DNA of 64,000 bases from Hydractinia symbiolongicarpus (Eukaryota > Cnidaria > Hydrozoa > Anthoathecata > Hydractiniidae): contig NC_079887.1 in NCBI RefSeq assembly GCF_029227915.1, forward strand, positions 13,578,001 through 13,642,000. The letters are read 5' to 3'. The position numbers and the translations under genes are program-made. Numbering within the stretch: the stretch's first letter is position 1; every line of letters begins with the position of its first letter. The notes under the pieces were generated by a model, which saw only the letters and a list, made by a program, of their open reading frames with translations, searched no databases and had not been told where the DNA came from. Shown piece after piece: positions 1-13,257 of the stretch.

Positions 1-393
1 TCAATTTTAATATAAAAAACTTTATTAACCAATTTTTGATTTGAGTGTAGGAGTCACTTGTTGCATATTTAACAAGTGTATATTTTTAGTTTTATTTTAT
101 AATAGTGTTCTACCCAGTCTTTGGTAAATAACTCTCTCCTGGCCTCTTTTAGATCACAAAAATTGTTCTATATATTTTGTAAATGGCATATGTAAATTGA
201 AGCCCATAAAAACCATCATCTTTCTTTCATCTTTCTTTACTGAAACGGATTCTCCAGAAAAAATAATACATTTTTTGGAAATAAAAAATTTCAACTTTTA
301 TACTTGGCATACTTAAGTTGTCATTCTTTTTTTAAGTCTTAAAAATGTATGGGCTAACTTTGTATTATTTTATATACTCCATATATTTTTTAG

Positions 394-3300
394 ATGCTCT
401 TCTTGCTGATCTCCAAAACCAGACGTCCAGTCGACCAGTCAAAAAACCTGCAGGAAGCAGCTCATCTGACGACTTCCCACCACCTCCTACCACAGGTACG
501 CCACCTCCTCAGGTCCCTCCACCACCAAAATCCTATATACCTCCTAAAAATTCCAAAAAAGGCCCTCCTGCAGTCCTTCCTAAACCTTCTAAGCCTTCTG
601 CACAGATTTCAAACGGTAGTGACAATTCACTCATGAATAACTTATCTGATCTCGATGGATTGTTAAATGACTTAAATAAAGTGTCTTCCAGTTTGTGCAC
701 TGAAGGTAATTTGTCAGAGTTACTGTTTTAAACATGACTGTCATTTATAATGTAAAAATTATATTACATTATATGATATACAGATGTGAGTTCAACTGTC
801 TTTTCTTCAAAATTCAAAGGAGATTTCTTAAAATGCAAGTGCTTGCAAAACCAGTAAGTTTTCTGTTTCGTAAATTAGTTGTGCAAAGTCACAAAAAAAT
901 ATAGCTAAAAATATTAATTCTACTCGATTGTTTACTTGAAAATACAAAGTGTTTGAAGCAGTAACTCCTTTTCTTTTTGCATGATTTCATGTCAGTTTTA
1001 TTATCATTTTTGATAACTTATTAATTAATTGTTTTTATTATCATTTTATTTACACTATCGTAGCACCATTGCAAAATAATCAGTCTATTTTTATACATTA
1101 ATAAACCCTAACTTATCTTTTTTACTTATATCTAATGTTCCTCTCTAATCCTATTTTCTTTTTAATTAAAGGAAGTCTTTGTTGTCTAATTACACTAATT
1201 TGCAGTTACAAGTGGAGAATTAGATCAGATTTTGTGGCTGTTTATTTACTTTTATGAGAGTTTCATGATTGACATAACATGACACCATAAGAAAGGAAAT
1301 ATATTTTTTAAAAAACTATGTGAACCAAATATTTCTTTAAACAAAAACAAATATTTAAATCCAAACAAGAGAAACAAAACAGTGAACACTTTAAAAGCTA
1401 TGCGTTATTAGTGGACCTTGAGTTTCATTCATTTCTCCTTATAAGGCAATATAAAGGTTTAGAATTGCATATATTAATTCCATATTAACAAAAAAAAACA
1501 GACACCATTATAAACGTGTTATGACATAATCTTTGTTTATTAGCCAACCAGGGGGTCAGCATGCTTGCATTGATAAATCAAATAATTAAGCAGGAAATTA
1601 GAATTTGACAAACACGAGCTTGACAAGATGGTATGCAACCATGTATAGGAACAATGTTAAATATTCAAGGAATCTTTTATAGTCTATTTTCGTAGAAATA
1701 AGTATTCATCAATTCCAGGATAAACTTAAAGATGATGAAATGAAACAATCTACTGTTGCCATACACAAAAATGTTCTTCATGTAACTGCTGGATAACCTT
1801 TAACTAAATCAAAAAAATAATATTAACGAAGAAAAAAAACTAATTCAAATTATACAAATTTTCTTAATTTAATTTGTGTACTTTTGTAAAATATGCACAA
1901 AAAATTCTCATTATAGCAGCACACAACGATGAAACAAAGCACTTCAGTAAATGCATAGATAAGCATAAATCGTCATTTCTTTTTCTTTTTTGTCTATATA
2001 TAATGTAAATTTCCATTGCATGTATTTGTATGTCACATGTTTCTGTACCTTCTGTTTTTATAAAATGAGAATAAGTTTAAAATAGTATTATTTTAATGGT
2101 TTTGATTTCTTGAGTGACAACTTTTATGGGTTTTAAATTTTGCAAATTGCTGGTTGGCAAAGACAATACTGTTTTCTACAGGCTGAGTTTTGCAAACAGA
2201 TTGACATATTAAGAAAAATCTTGAAACCTAAGACTCATGAACATTTGTTGTTTTTTTGTACCAAATTTTGATTGCAGGTCTTGACTTTTATGTTTTTTGC
2301 AGGTCTTTCAAATGGCGACTCCTCAAGTTCTATTGGTATGTGTTAATGCATTTCTTGTTTATATTTATGTTTATAACAGACCGTTTTGTGAGATGTTGTT
2401 TTAAGAAATAAGTTTGTGGTTGTACATTATGTTCTTTTGCAGGATTTTTGTTGTTGTTTTTTTTTATTTAGTAATCATGAGATTATACACTGTGTCTGAC
2501 AGTAAAACATTTGACGAAAACAAAAGTGTATCGTTTACATCTAATCTTAGTTAAAGGCTTATTATTAAAAACCTGGGGCAATTTTTTAACAATAGATGAA
2601 AATCATGTATTGATCTGCCCCAAAAGTGTTAACTAAATTTAAGAACAAATTTAAACTCAAACTCGCAAATGTTGACTAAATAATGACTAAATGACTAAAT
2701 TATAAAAACAAAGGCTATTTTTTTCAATTATGCACATGTAGGCCAAATGGACAGTGTTTAAAATTTTCTAGTGACATCTCCAGCTTAACTACACAAAAAA
2801 ATAATTTAATCCAGGTCTCAAAAAGGTCCAAATCATCAACAATTCGCACATTTTATAAGTGTGAATTTAAAGTAATCAAGATCGGAAGCTCTAAGTTCAC
2901 TGTGATCATTGAGAAGTAAACGTTGAAAAGTTCAAAATGTATGAATCTAATATATATAAACATGTAATCACTTGTGATGGTAAACGTCAAAATTAGCTAT
3001 CCTGTTTTATATTTTGTCCATGATTGACATACTTATACTTTCTGCTTTTAAGACCTCTTTTCAAGGATTGACATCATGCACTACCCTAAATTTAGCAACT
3101 TATAGATCTTTTTTTTTTTACCACGATGTTTTATTCAACTCTTACAAACATGCAGATGATTTTCTGTTTAGGGTTTATAGCCAAATTGGAAATTAGATAT
3201 TTAACAGGAAATTTAATTTTTTTTAGAAAAGTCAGGTATATGAAGCCAGCACTTGTGAACTATGCTTTTTGTGAACTAAGTTTGTGTTTTTTTAAATATG

Positions 3301-6300
3301 CAAACCTCTTAATGGAGGTGCTAGGTTTTAATACATTGTTTCCTGTTACATAAATTGCCTTTGTATAGCTTGCAAGTAAGGACAAAACTAAATTACTGAT
3401 GTTTATTAAAGATTTATTAGAATTAGAATTCCTTCGTAGTTAATCTTTAATTAATTTAATTTCCTTACTCGTATTACTCCCAAAAAGCTTTATACCATTA
3501 ACCAGTTTATTTATTATTTTTAATTTAGATTCACCACCCTTGCAAGTCAGTATGGGAGCAGGTGCAATTATTATCTAATTCTCAATGCCTGATTTATTTG
3601 GTTCTAATTCATAGTGTAGTATTTTTGTTTTCAAATTGCAGTAATTGTTTCTTTGCAATCATGCATTGGAAAAGCATGTGTCACAGTTTTAATGTTCTGG
3701 GTATTTTTTAGTCCCCTGAGGTTTTAATTTGTGTTTTTTTAGTTGAAGCTCTTCTTGACGAATTAGACAGTACTGTGTCGCATTCGAAAACTGTCTCCCA
3801 TGCAAAACCAGTCGCAGTTCGAGCTACCATTACTGATCAACCAATGCCAAGAACAGGTGAATACCAATGTGTATTTTTTCTTGTTTTACCCATTTTTTAA
3901 AAAGCATATTTTTACACGTTTTTTTTTTTTGAAGACACTCAATTTTTTCTTTGAACTTAATTTAAATTAAGTTTCAAACTTAAGGATGCTGATTAATTAC
4001 TGAATTTAATATTCAGATTTTCAAGTGGTTATTATTTTGTAGACTGCTTGCTTGATTATTCAGTTTTTAGACTTTGTTTCTCAAATTTCTAAACTCCCAG
4101 CCTGATTGATTGCTTTGCATTTAGTTAGTTTTTAAACCATGTCTTAACTCAGTTGCTTATAGAGGAAAAAAGTATTTGATATTTAAATATCAGAACAATT
4201 TTAAAAAGTTTATCTTTTAAAAATCAATCAAAGTTCATGGATCTCCTAAATTTGCATGCTTTATCTGTAATTTCTCTCCTGCCGTTATAAGCTGTTGAAT
4301 TATATGTTTACTTTTGGGGTTTACTGCCGTTCACTTAGTGGCCACGCCCAAGCTCTTTTGGCAACTGTTTATTTTCCATATCATATATTTAAGTAAAATG
4401 GTCAGAAACGTGAATTAGGACTTTTTTGTTTCAGCTTCAACTGCCACAAAAGAATTAGATGATTTAATGGCTTCACTTTCTGATTTCAAAGTTGTTACTG
4501 GAACCAGTGAGGTAGATGGTCCCCCTCGACCACCTGCACCAGTAGAAAATGGAATGCAATCACCGACTGACGATTACGCAAAAATTGACAAACAGCCACC
4601 TAAAACTAGAGGTATGTTAAAAATGGCTAGTTATTATTTTTATAAGACAGGGAGGTGAATGTTATTGAAAAATTAGTGAAGTTTTGTGTTTTCTCACATT
4701 TGCAGTTCTTAGGCCTTCCTGTAAATTCTTGTCAGCAACAACTCTAAATTCATTTAAATTTAATACCATGTTTTTCGCATTGCCAGCTCTTAAGCTAAAA
4801 GGTAAAGGCATTTAAAATCTTATCGAATAAAAGTCACAACATTTAAATCTACTCCACTTGAGTACTAAAACTGTATCTCGGTTTTGTTTTTTAAGGTCTA
4901 GTTTCGAATTTATACTGAAAGGTTGCTTTTCGTGTTTCTCCGTTGTACTTTTTTACCTTCCCACTGTGATAAAATCTTAACAATTCACTTTCAAGAAAAA
5001 CAGACACATTTGAGACCTTAGTATACCCAGAATATTAATATTTTAGTTTTTGTCTCCATATTCATAAATACTGGTACCTTTCAGCCAAAAACGTAAGGGT
5101 ATGTAAAGCAAAAATTGTTTTTGGGATATCGAGATTTTAACTTTTAAATTTTCTTGAAAATAACTCAGAAAAAAATTGTGATATTTCATACTTTACTTTG
5201 TTCATCTTTTTCCAGTTAAAAATCTATATTTTTGAATAAAATAATTTTTTTATAAATTCTAAGCTTTCCAATGATCAATAATTTGACAAAAATAACGATT
5301 TGGGTTTTTCATATATGCTTAAAGGGACTTTTTGTTTGGTGCAGCAACCCTGAAATAATATGAATGCAAAAAATAAGGTGGACTGTGAATAGAAAGGGTC
5401 AATCAAAATATTTGTGCCTTTAATTTTTTCCACGGAAACAGATTGCAATTCGAAACGAAGTGCTTAGTAGGATTGGCCACATCTCATTCTGTCACAGGGA
5501 CAAAAATCTTGACATCAACTGCCGTAACTAAAATTAGAGTCTGTACTTAAAAAAGGCTATTTAATGAAATTCAATGGAAGGAATAAAATCGGAAATAAAA
5601 AAAAATACTATTCTTTATAATAATAGCCGTATTTTGTTTCTGCGCGATTTTATAGCTGTTCTGTGGACGCAAATACAATATTTTAAAAACGTACGACCCT
5701 GCATTTTCCCACTAGTTTTATGGTGTTATTGATATTCTAAATTGTGTCTATATTATACAACACTATTTTAAACTGCAGTGTGGTTTTCAAGGAGAAAAAC
5801 AAGAAATCGTGCACACGTGTGAAAATGATGTTATTTTTCAGAAAGTGGAGAGAGAGCAAACATTTTAGACTACTGCGACCTTTTAAAAACAAAAAGTTTA
5901 ACTTAAAAACCAGTCATAAAATTTAATAACTCTAAATTTTTTTTAAATTTTTTTGATGATCTTTACATTGTTACATGGCATAAAATGGTCTAGTACCAGG
6001 TTCCTTGTTAGCAGTTCTTGATAAACATTTGCGCTTCTTTAGTTGGGAGAACTTTTTGTGTACCTCAAATGCTTTCTAGATCAACACGACAAAAACGTGT
6101 TAAAAATCTTTCTGATAAACAGTATTTCTAAGAGTGATACGAAATAATTTTGTATTTTTTTGTAGCTATATTTATTTAACCATTCAACAAGCCTATGCTA
6201 TGTTAAATATATTTTTATTAATATCATTCACTCTCCACCTTTGAAGCTAATTAAAAAAATCTAGATGTTTTTCATTCCAAAAACAGTCAACTAATCTGGC

Positions 6301-8651
6301 GTGGAGGAGTTTTATTACATATATGATCGTATTTTTCTAGTCGAAACTTTGTAAAGCTGTGCATACGAAAGAGATCGAAAACTTGCGCTCTTTGAAGAAA
6401 TATTTATGCTTTCAGGAGACTAAAGCCGTACTTTGTCTATCGTAATAATTTTTAGTTTCCACATTGAATGTTTAACTAATTTTTTCTCCGTCTCTTTTGT
6501 TTGTTTTATGTTTCATGTTTACTTAATTGACATACAAATGGGGGAAGAACTGGACTTGTATGTGTTGTGTTCTGCGCATGTCTGTTTTCTACTTAACTAT
6601 ATTCTCACTTCGCTAATTGTAATCAAGAAGGTTAATGTTAATTTTTCGCGCGAAATATCTAAAAAAAAAAGATTTGATGTACCCTATTCCCCCGCATATA
6701 AGCACCCGACTATAATAGGCCCATGTGTCTTTATACAGATGCGTTTTTTCAAATTGGAAGTTTCAATATTCCGATAGAAGTCCATCGGCATTTATACGGG
6801 TGAATAGGGTGAACTGTTGACTGGGGATTTTTTCTGTTGAATTGTTGTGTAGCCCTGTGTTTTCTCCGCAGGAAAGCGTTAAAAACATACACAAATTTTA
6901 ATTGAAAACAACTTCATTCATGTAAGAGTTGTAACTAAAAGCTTATACTATGTATCTTAAAGGATCGTTGTCTAGCCAACCACCAGTCAACAATTTGGAT
7001 TCCATGTTGGGTAGCTTGCAGACCAACATGTCCAAGCAGGGCGTCACCACTGTCACCAAAGGTACCTGTGCAGCATGTAACAAGCCCATTATTGGACAGG
7101 TCTGCACTGCTTTGGGCAAAGCCTGGCATCCGGAGCATTTTGCATGCTGTATATGCGATACTCAGCTGGGAACCAAGACTTTCTTTGAAAGAGACGGAAA
7201 GCCATATTGTGAGGACGATTATCACGAAAAATTTGCTCCCAAATGTTTTGCATGTAATGGGCCTATCCTCGATGTAAGTTTGATATGTAATTATCCTTTG
7301 TTTATTCTAGTCTGTTTTTTGGGCTAAGTGAGGGCTGATGCTCTATATCACAATTTCCCCCATTCTGTCCTCGATTTTAAGTCTGACCTATTAACAATTT
7401 TTACCTCAAGAAGAGAATTTTTCCCATTTCTATCGGTTGTTAAGCTATTATTTTAAACGTTCGTTTTCTTATGTCAGTTGCGCTGCAGGAGTTTTGTTGT
7501 GACTTCCTTAAGTCTTCGTTATAAACTTTGTGCTGCTATATTTAAACATTGGTTTACTCGAGTGGAGCTTTATCTCTTCCGTGTCTGTATCAGTGGACGT
7601 ATACAATTTAGAAACTATAGTTATAATTAATTTTTTTACATATTTGTCAGAAATTAGTGTGTTAGGACATTCCTTCAAATTTTCTTATTTTTTTTCTGAT
7701 TTTCATTTTTTATTTTTCATTTTTATTTATTTTATTTTTTTTGTATTTCAGTCCTGCGTGACATCCATGGATCGAACCTGGCATCCGGAACATTTTGTTT
7801 GCGCTGAATGTAGTCGACCTTTTGGCGATTCCGGATTCCATGAGAAAGATGGGAAGGCTTATTGTCGAGACGATTATTTCAAGATGTTCGCGCCCAAGTG
7901 CTCTGGATGTAACCAAGCCATTATTGATAATTACATATCTGCGCTGAATGGTCACTGGCACCCGCAGTGCTTCGTGTGCATGGTATGTTTTTAATCCCTT
8001 TAATATGAATTCTCATTACCGTCACGGTCCTCTTAAAACATAAGAAAAATTAGTTAGCATCTATTTAATAGCTACCATCGTGTAATAAGTTTACTGAAGC
8101 GTCAATTGAGCTGGTTTAAGGATTTTAACTTTACGCGAAATAACCAGTTTTTGGCGGACAATCGGAAAATACATCATTATCCAAAACTTATACGAGTAAA
8201 AAAAACATGAGCTAATCTGTGTCTCTCTTTTCTGCAAGGTGTACCCTGGAGAAATTAAAAACCTCAGTTTATGTATATGATTGTTTATAAACCATTTTTT
8301 ATCAAAAGAATTTCACTATAATTTGGTAATTTTTATTAATTTTGGTAGTCTAGCTATGTATTTACTGCCTAATTCTCATTTTAGGAATGCCACCAGCCTT
8401 TTCAAAATGGTAGTTTCTTTGAGCACGAGGGTATGCCTTACTGTGAGATGCACTACCATGCCAGACGTGGATCACTTTGTTACAGTTGCCAGAAGCCCAT
8501 TACCGGAAGGTGTATCACAGCTATGCACAGAAAATTTCACCCTGAACACTTCATTTGCGCTTTCTGTTTGAAGCAGTTAAATAAAGGCACGTTCAAAGAA
8601 CAGAACGATAAGCCGTACTGCCATTCGTGTTTCGTGAAGTTGTTTGCGTAG
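394..8651 (+). CDS. PXN: Paxillin, 3' seven exons (5' end outside window)
   Basis: Focal-adhesion scaffold that links integrin complexes to FAK, vinculin and signalling proteins. I read seven exons: 394-705, 2303-2335, 3743-3856, 4435-4611, 6963-7273, 7752-7982 and 8385-8651 (stop TAG). All have AG/GT borders and matching phase. LD motifs appear in order: LDALLADL (LD1), [11 protein letters not shown] (LD2), [12 protein letters not shown] (LD3), [16 protein letters not shown] (LD4) and [11 protein letters not shown] (LD5). Four LIM domains follow, with WHPEHF-type zinc-binding segments, ending in [15 protein letters not shown]. The order and spacing match vertebrate paxillin closely. A YIPP tetrapeptide in the first exon fits the pYxxP Crk-SH2 consensus. 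About 480 residues are visible. The first exon, with the start codon and the beginning of LD1, lies upstream of the window, because exon 394 opens in mid-codon. Family identity is very secure; the exact borders are read by eye. Confidence 0.95.
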
Positions 8652-8815
8652 ATCACTTACCCGCGTGTATACACGTGCCTTTCCCGCGTGAATTAGTAAT
8701 ATGGAGACGCAACAAGAAATCAAGTCGGAATTTCACGGCCGCCGAACACAAATGTCTCGTTTGTCTCGATAATTCTTCTTTAATGATAAGACATGCTAAT
8801 GTTTTTTTAGAAGTA

Positions 8816-8821
8816 AATAAA
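8816..8821 (+). terminator. Paxillin polyadenylation signal AATAAA
   Basis: A canonical AATAAA lies 165 bases after the paxillin stop codon and is followed by a T-rich stretch. It is the first such hexamer downstream and the probable 3' end signal. Confidence 0.6.
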
Positions 8822-8839
8822 GTACTTTGTTTTTTATTT

Positions 8840-10429
8840 TTATGATCAAGTGGAACTTGACTTTTGTTTTGGATGGGTTTTTTTCTCTCCGCCATTTTTT
8901 CACTATAATGTGTCAATGTTTTCGGGCGCGTTAGTAATCAACAAAACTCTGGTGAATTTCAACAATCCGTACGTTGTATTGTGATTCTTGTTTTGATTTG
9001 TCGTTAATTTTACAATACTTTATATCTATTTTTTTAATGATAGGCTTGTATAATATTAATTTTTTCATTTTTTATTTCTTGCTGGTTTAAACCACTGTAA
9101 TTGTTTAAATCATTTTTTTCTAATGAAATCATATTACAAAGCAACGGTCCATAAGATCTTGAAGGATTTCTCCAAGATGAGACCCAGTTGTACCAATTCG
9201 ATAGATGCCGAACAATTTCTTCTTCTTCTAGTTTCGATTATCACACTATGAAGCATTTTATGTGGCACTGTAAATTGTTAAAAAAAATTCAGATGTATAG
9301 ACTACTTGGTTCGTTTTTCTATGATTGTCAGTTTTGATTTTTGTATATGTGATTTAATTCTGTAGTATTTGGCTGTTTACAAAATATATCGTACATTTAG
9401 AGTGTTCTTAAAAAGCATTTCTATTGCTCCCTTGAATTTTTTGGATAATTACCCTAAAAATAAACTTTCGTCGTTGAAAATTGGCAAAGTAACCAAATTT
9501 AGTTGATTTACTTTCAAACTTGTGTCGAACGAGTGCATTGTTTAGCGTTGTTCACACTTGGTGTTTACTGGCGATAACTAACGAATAGCGCATGCACAGG
9601 GTTTTTCCCTTTTTTCGGACGTTTTTTATATCATGGTTCTCACTTATCAATGACTGGCGATAACTAATGATAGCAGATAGTTTGGAAAGTATTGCCGCGT
9701 ATATCACAAGGTTTTTATCATAGTCATAAGAAAAAGAGACTTATGACTATGTTTTTATGTAAGCGACAGATTTTATCGTGCATTTTATTTTTTTCTGAAA
9801 ATAGTCAGATGTCTCAAAATGATATATGCCCAAGAAAAAAGGCTGATAAAATAAAGATGTTCAAATTCTTTTCTGAAAAATGACGCAGACAAAACAAGTA
9901 AAAAAACCAGCAATACTAAAAACACTTGTAAATGAAATGCATTTTATTTTTAGAACATTTAATTGACACTTGCCCTATCGCTCTCAGGGTCCCCCGACCC
10001 TGAGAGCGATAGTTCCGAATTTATCACAGAATTGCAGAAAGCGATATAAAAACAAAGCCTGACCCAACTTCTTCCCCAGGGCTATCGTGCGCAGGGCGCA
10101 AACAAAGAAGATCTGCGCTTCTTGGCGATATCTCTACTATGTTTCTACAGACTTTATATCACATTCTGCATCCCTCGTCTCGTGCATTTTCGGCATGAAG
10201 ATAGATAGCTAGCTAGATAGAAACGAGAAACAACCATCTATCCATTTTTTATTGCTTATAGTTTTTGTGCCTATAAATACAACTGTGCCAAAGTTGTAAT
10301 GATTTAGTACCAGACAGTACACTTTTTTGACACACTTCTTTGCCTCTAAATCTTATATATTCAAATTTTTCCACAACAAGGCGATTGTGTCCCCGCGTCA
10401 CTTCTTAGAGATAGATAAAAAGATGTGCA
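8840..10429. other. Intergenic, no gene seen
   Basis: AT-rich spacer after paxillin with no convincing coding potential. It holds two diverged copies of a segment containing 'actggcgataactaa' (near 9575 and 9652), which look like remains of a repeat. It also holds a perfect hairpin at 9975-10012 and a short GATA/GCTA simple repeat near 10200. Confidence 0.6.
9975..10012. repeat. Perfect 17-bp hairpin with CCCC loop
   Basis: The left arm at 9975-9991 (ctatcgctctcagggtc) is exactly reverse-complementary to 9996-10012, leaving a four-base C loop. The arms are much more GC-rich than the surrounding DNA. Confidence 0.85.
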
Positions 10430-10753
10430 TATTTTACATTGCTACCCTCACAAATATCGAGGGATATACCCTGTCTATTTTTTCCTGAAGTAGCCATGGC
10501 TTTGACAGGAAGTCCTGGAGTATTTAATGCTCTTTTTGAGCTACGCAAACTTCAGTGTCTGCCAGACAACTTCCTGCAACATCCAACGGCCCACACAGTC
10601 TGCCATCTCCCAATTTCCTTTACATGGCTTGGTTTAACCCGAGGCTATGGTATTAATCAATTGACAGTATTGAATCGCCGCTAAAGGGGAATCCAATCCC
10701 ATTCTCGCGCACAAAGTACGAGAGTGATAACCCACTACCTTTGGGCCACTTAG
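10430..10753 (-). mobile_element. tRNA-derived SINE, family A, copy 1
   Basis: On the minus strand this copy begins with a tRNA-like head (about 10753-10680; the box B region is degraded). A body with 'gcgtagctcaaaa' and 'gagcattaaatactcc' follows, then the tail 'acagggtatatccctcgata'. The same order of blocks recurs at 32815-33165 (+) and 52190-52425 (-), so this is a dispersed family. Any reading frame across it is incidental. Confidence 0.8.
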
Positions 10754-10802
10754 AATAAATACTTTAAACTCCTGTCAACATTTCGTAAAAGATTTTTTGT
10801 CA

Positions 10803-11060
10803 TTATCTTTTAATACAGTAATCTTTTATTACCATGCACCAGTCTTTTGACCAATTAAACATGGTTTTAAGATTATTTTGTAGTTGATCTCTATCACTTC
10901 TGTTTTTCACTTTGGAAAATAACTTTGTGTCATCCACAAATTTGAGAGCATGACTGATTACGTCCTCCTCATTTATGTAGTTAATGTAAAGTATAAAAAG
11001 AACAGCTCCCAAAACACTGTGGTACACCACTAAGCACTGGTAACCAACCTTGTTTAGCAA
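10803..11060 (-). pseudogene. LINE reverse transcriptase fragment
   Basis: An isolated piece of a non-LTR reverse transcriptase. The sequence VLGAVLFILYINYINEE followed by LKFVDDTKLFSKVKNR matches the palm-domain stretch 'QGSVLGPLLFLIYINDL...FADDTKLF' of CR1/Jockey-type LINEs. The normal Q-G-S just before VLG is changed, and neither the rest of the transcriptase nor an endonuclease is attached. It is a dead scrap, probably 5'-truncated and diverged, and different from the LINE next to it, which has a YxDD-type box of another family. Confidence 0.75.
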
Positions 11061-11196
11061 AGTATTTTTGAAAACGGATTACGCTAAGTAGACATCTAAT
11101 CTATGCTTTGAGAAAGCGATCTTTTTAACTAAAATTTGAACAATATGTGCCTTTGCATGAGCAAGAATCATCATCATCATCATCATCATTCTCGGC

Positions 11197-12004
11197 TTAA
11201 CGTCCGTTTTCCATGCTAGCATGGGTTGGACGGGGTATATTAATGAGCCTCTTCCAATCTGATCTAGACTGTGTTAGATCTAAACTCAACTTCCTCTCTA
11301 TCAAGTCTGTCCTTATAAACTCCTGCCAAGTCTTTCTCGGTCTGCCTCTGGGCTTTTCCCCAGGAACTATCAAGTCTCTACACTTTCTTACACAATTATC
11401 CTCCTCCATTCTTTCCAAGTGCCCCAGCCAATTCAATCTTCTTATCTGGATAACATCTTTAATTCTACGGAGACTTAGCCTGCTTCTTAGCTCATCTGAA
11501 CTCTTTCTGTCTCTCAGACTGGCATTACACATCCACCTAACCATTCTCATATCATTCCTTTCTAAACGGTCAAGATCTTCCTGCTTCACTGCCCATGTCT
11601 CACTACCGTGCAACATAACACTTCTTACACAGGCCTCATACAACCTACCTTTTACCTCAATTGACAGGACTCTGCTAGTCAATAAAGGAAGTAACTCTCT
11701 AAACTTTTTCCAAGCAGAACCTATCCTGCAAGTAACACTTCTTCCAACACCCCCTTCACTGCCCAACATATCACCTAAGTAACAGAAGTTCTTAACTATC
11801 TCTAACGAGCCACTGTTGTACATCATTAAAGCTGGAAATACTTCATTCTCTATAATCTCACCTTTGCAACGCTTGCATACAAACTGTATGCCAGCTCTTA
11901 ACCTTCCACTAATACTACTGCACTTCTTATGTACCCAATGCTTGCAAGTCTGACAAAAAATTGAGTTACTACCAACCCCTTTCCTGCAAACTCCACAAGG
12001 CCAC
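11197..12004 (-). pseudogene. LINE C-terminal segment with PHD-like C4HC3 zinc finger
   Basis: One open stretch on the minus strand begins with a zinc finger (cysteine codons between 11997 and 11866) of spacing C-x2-C-x10-C-x2-C-x4-H-x2-C-x14-C-x2-C. That is the PHD/RING-variant C4HC3 pattern. It continues into the LINE C-terminal region (VKNFCYLGDML, MLHGSETWAVK, RRLNWLGHLERM, KPRGRPRKTW), which is commonly found after the transcriptase in this group of invertebrate elements. It ends with a TAA eight bases before the (ATG)n tail. Confidence 0.8.
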
Positions 12005-12011
12005 TTTCCAA

Positions 12012-12920
12012 CTAAAGGTCACACTTGGCTGCAATGCTACTTATCATGACTTTAGACTTTGCTGTGTTTACCTTCAGCCCTTTCTCTTCTAGTCCTTTCT
12101 TCCACTTCTCAAACTTTTCAACTAATTCTTCCATCGACTCTGCTATGAGAACCAAATCATTTGCATACAATAACTCCCATGGACAACCTGTTCTGAACTC
12201 CATTGACAGCGCTTCTAAGACTAGAATAAACAACAAAGGACTAAGTACAGAACCCTGATGTACACCAACATTTACACTAAATTCATCACTAAGTGAATCG
12301 TTAATCCTGACACGACTTCTAGCATTGCTGTACATAGACTGAACCATCCTAACTAGCCACTCATCCACACCTAATTTTCTCATAGCCCACCAAATAAATT
12401 TACGTGGCACTCTATCAAAAGCTTTCTCTAAATCTACAAAGGCAAAATAGAGATTCTTTCTCCCTCCTAAATACTTTTCCTGAAGCTGTCTGAGTAAAAA
12501 TATTGCATCTGTAGTGCCACGCCCTGGAACAAAACTAAATTGCATCTTATCTATATCAATTCTTTCTCTAAGTAACTTATCAATCACTCTTTCAATAACT
12601 TTCATTACTTGATCAACCAACTTCAAACCTCTATAGTTACCCCTTTCTAATGCATCACCCTTGCCCTTGAAACAATTCACTATTACACTCGACTGCCACT
12701 CACTCGGAATAGCACCATCCTTTATAATCTGATTAGCAAGACTTGTAATAAGCTCAACTCCAATATATCCAGATGCTTTTACCATCTCTGCAACAATACC
12801 TGATACTCCTGCAGCCTTGCCAATCTTCAATTTCCTAATAGCCTCCACTACCATTCTGTCTTGATCTGCATAGCTGGCCCTTCTAATCATCATCAGACAA
12901 ATCATCCTTGTCCCAATCAA
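12012..12920 (-). pseudogene. LINE reverse transcriptase domain, catalytic box mutated
   Basis: Reverse transcriptase palm and fingers, with the conserved stretches KIGKAAGVSGIVAEM, IPSEWQSSVIV, GNYRGLKL, FVPGRGTTDAIF, FVDLEKAFDRVPR and HQGSVLSPLLF. The catalytic motif reads YANDLVLIAE. The second of the two adjacent aspartates is intact but the first is Asn, so even an intact copy of this frame should be inactive. The frame is offset from both the endonuclease part upstream and the zinc-finger part downstream. Confidence 0.85.
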
Positions 12921-13257
12921 ACTCAGTGTTAAGCAACCTCTGATAATGATTCTACCAAGCTACCCTTTTCTTCTCCTCTGTGCTAACCAAAACACCTTCA
13001 TCATTACGTATACACTTGTCACCTACAATATCTTGATTAGTCTTCTTCATTTGCTTTGCTATCTTGAATACCTCATTGCGCTGGTCTTCCCTTCTTAACA
13101 CATCTGCAAATCTGTTTCTCTCTGCTTCTGATTTTGCCTTATACACTGCTGTACGAGCGCGACGCTTAGCTTCTAAGTAAATATTTTTACTACCACCTGA
13201 CTTCCACTCTTTCCAAAGTTTCCTCTTTTCCTTTATACACTGGTCAACCTCATTATT

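Noticed and set aside
10439-10684. 81-codon plus-strand frame
   Set aside because: It lies antisense within SINE family A; a related frame in copy 3 reflects the repeat, not a protein.
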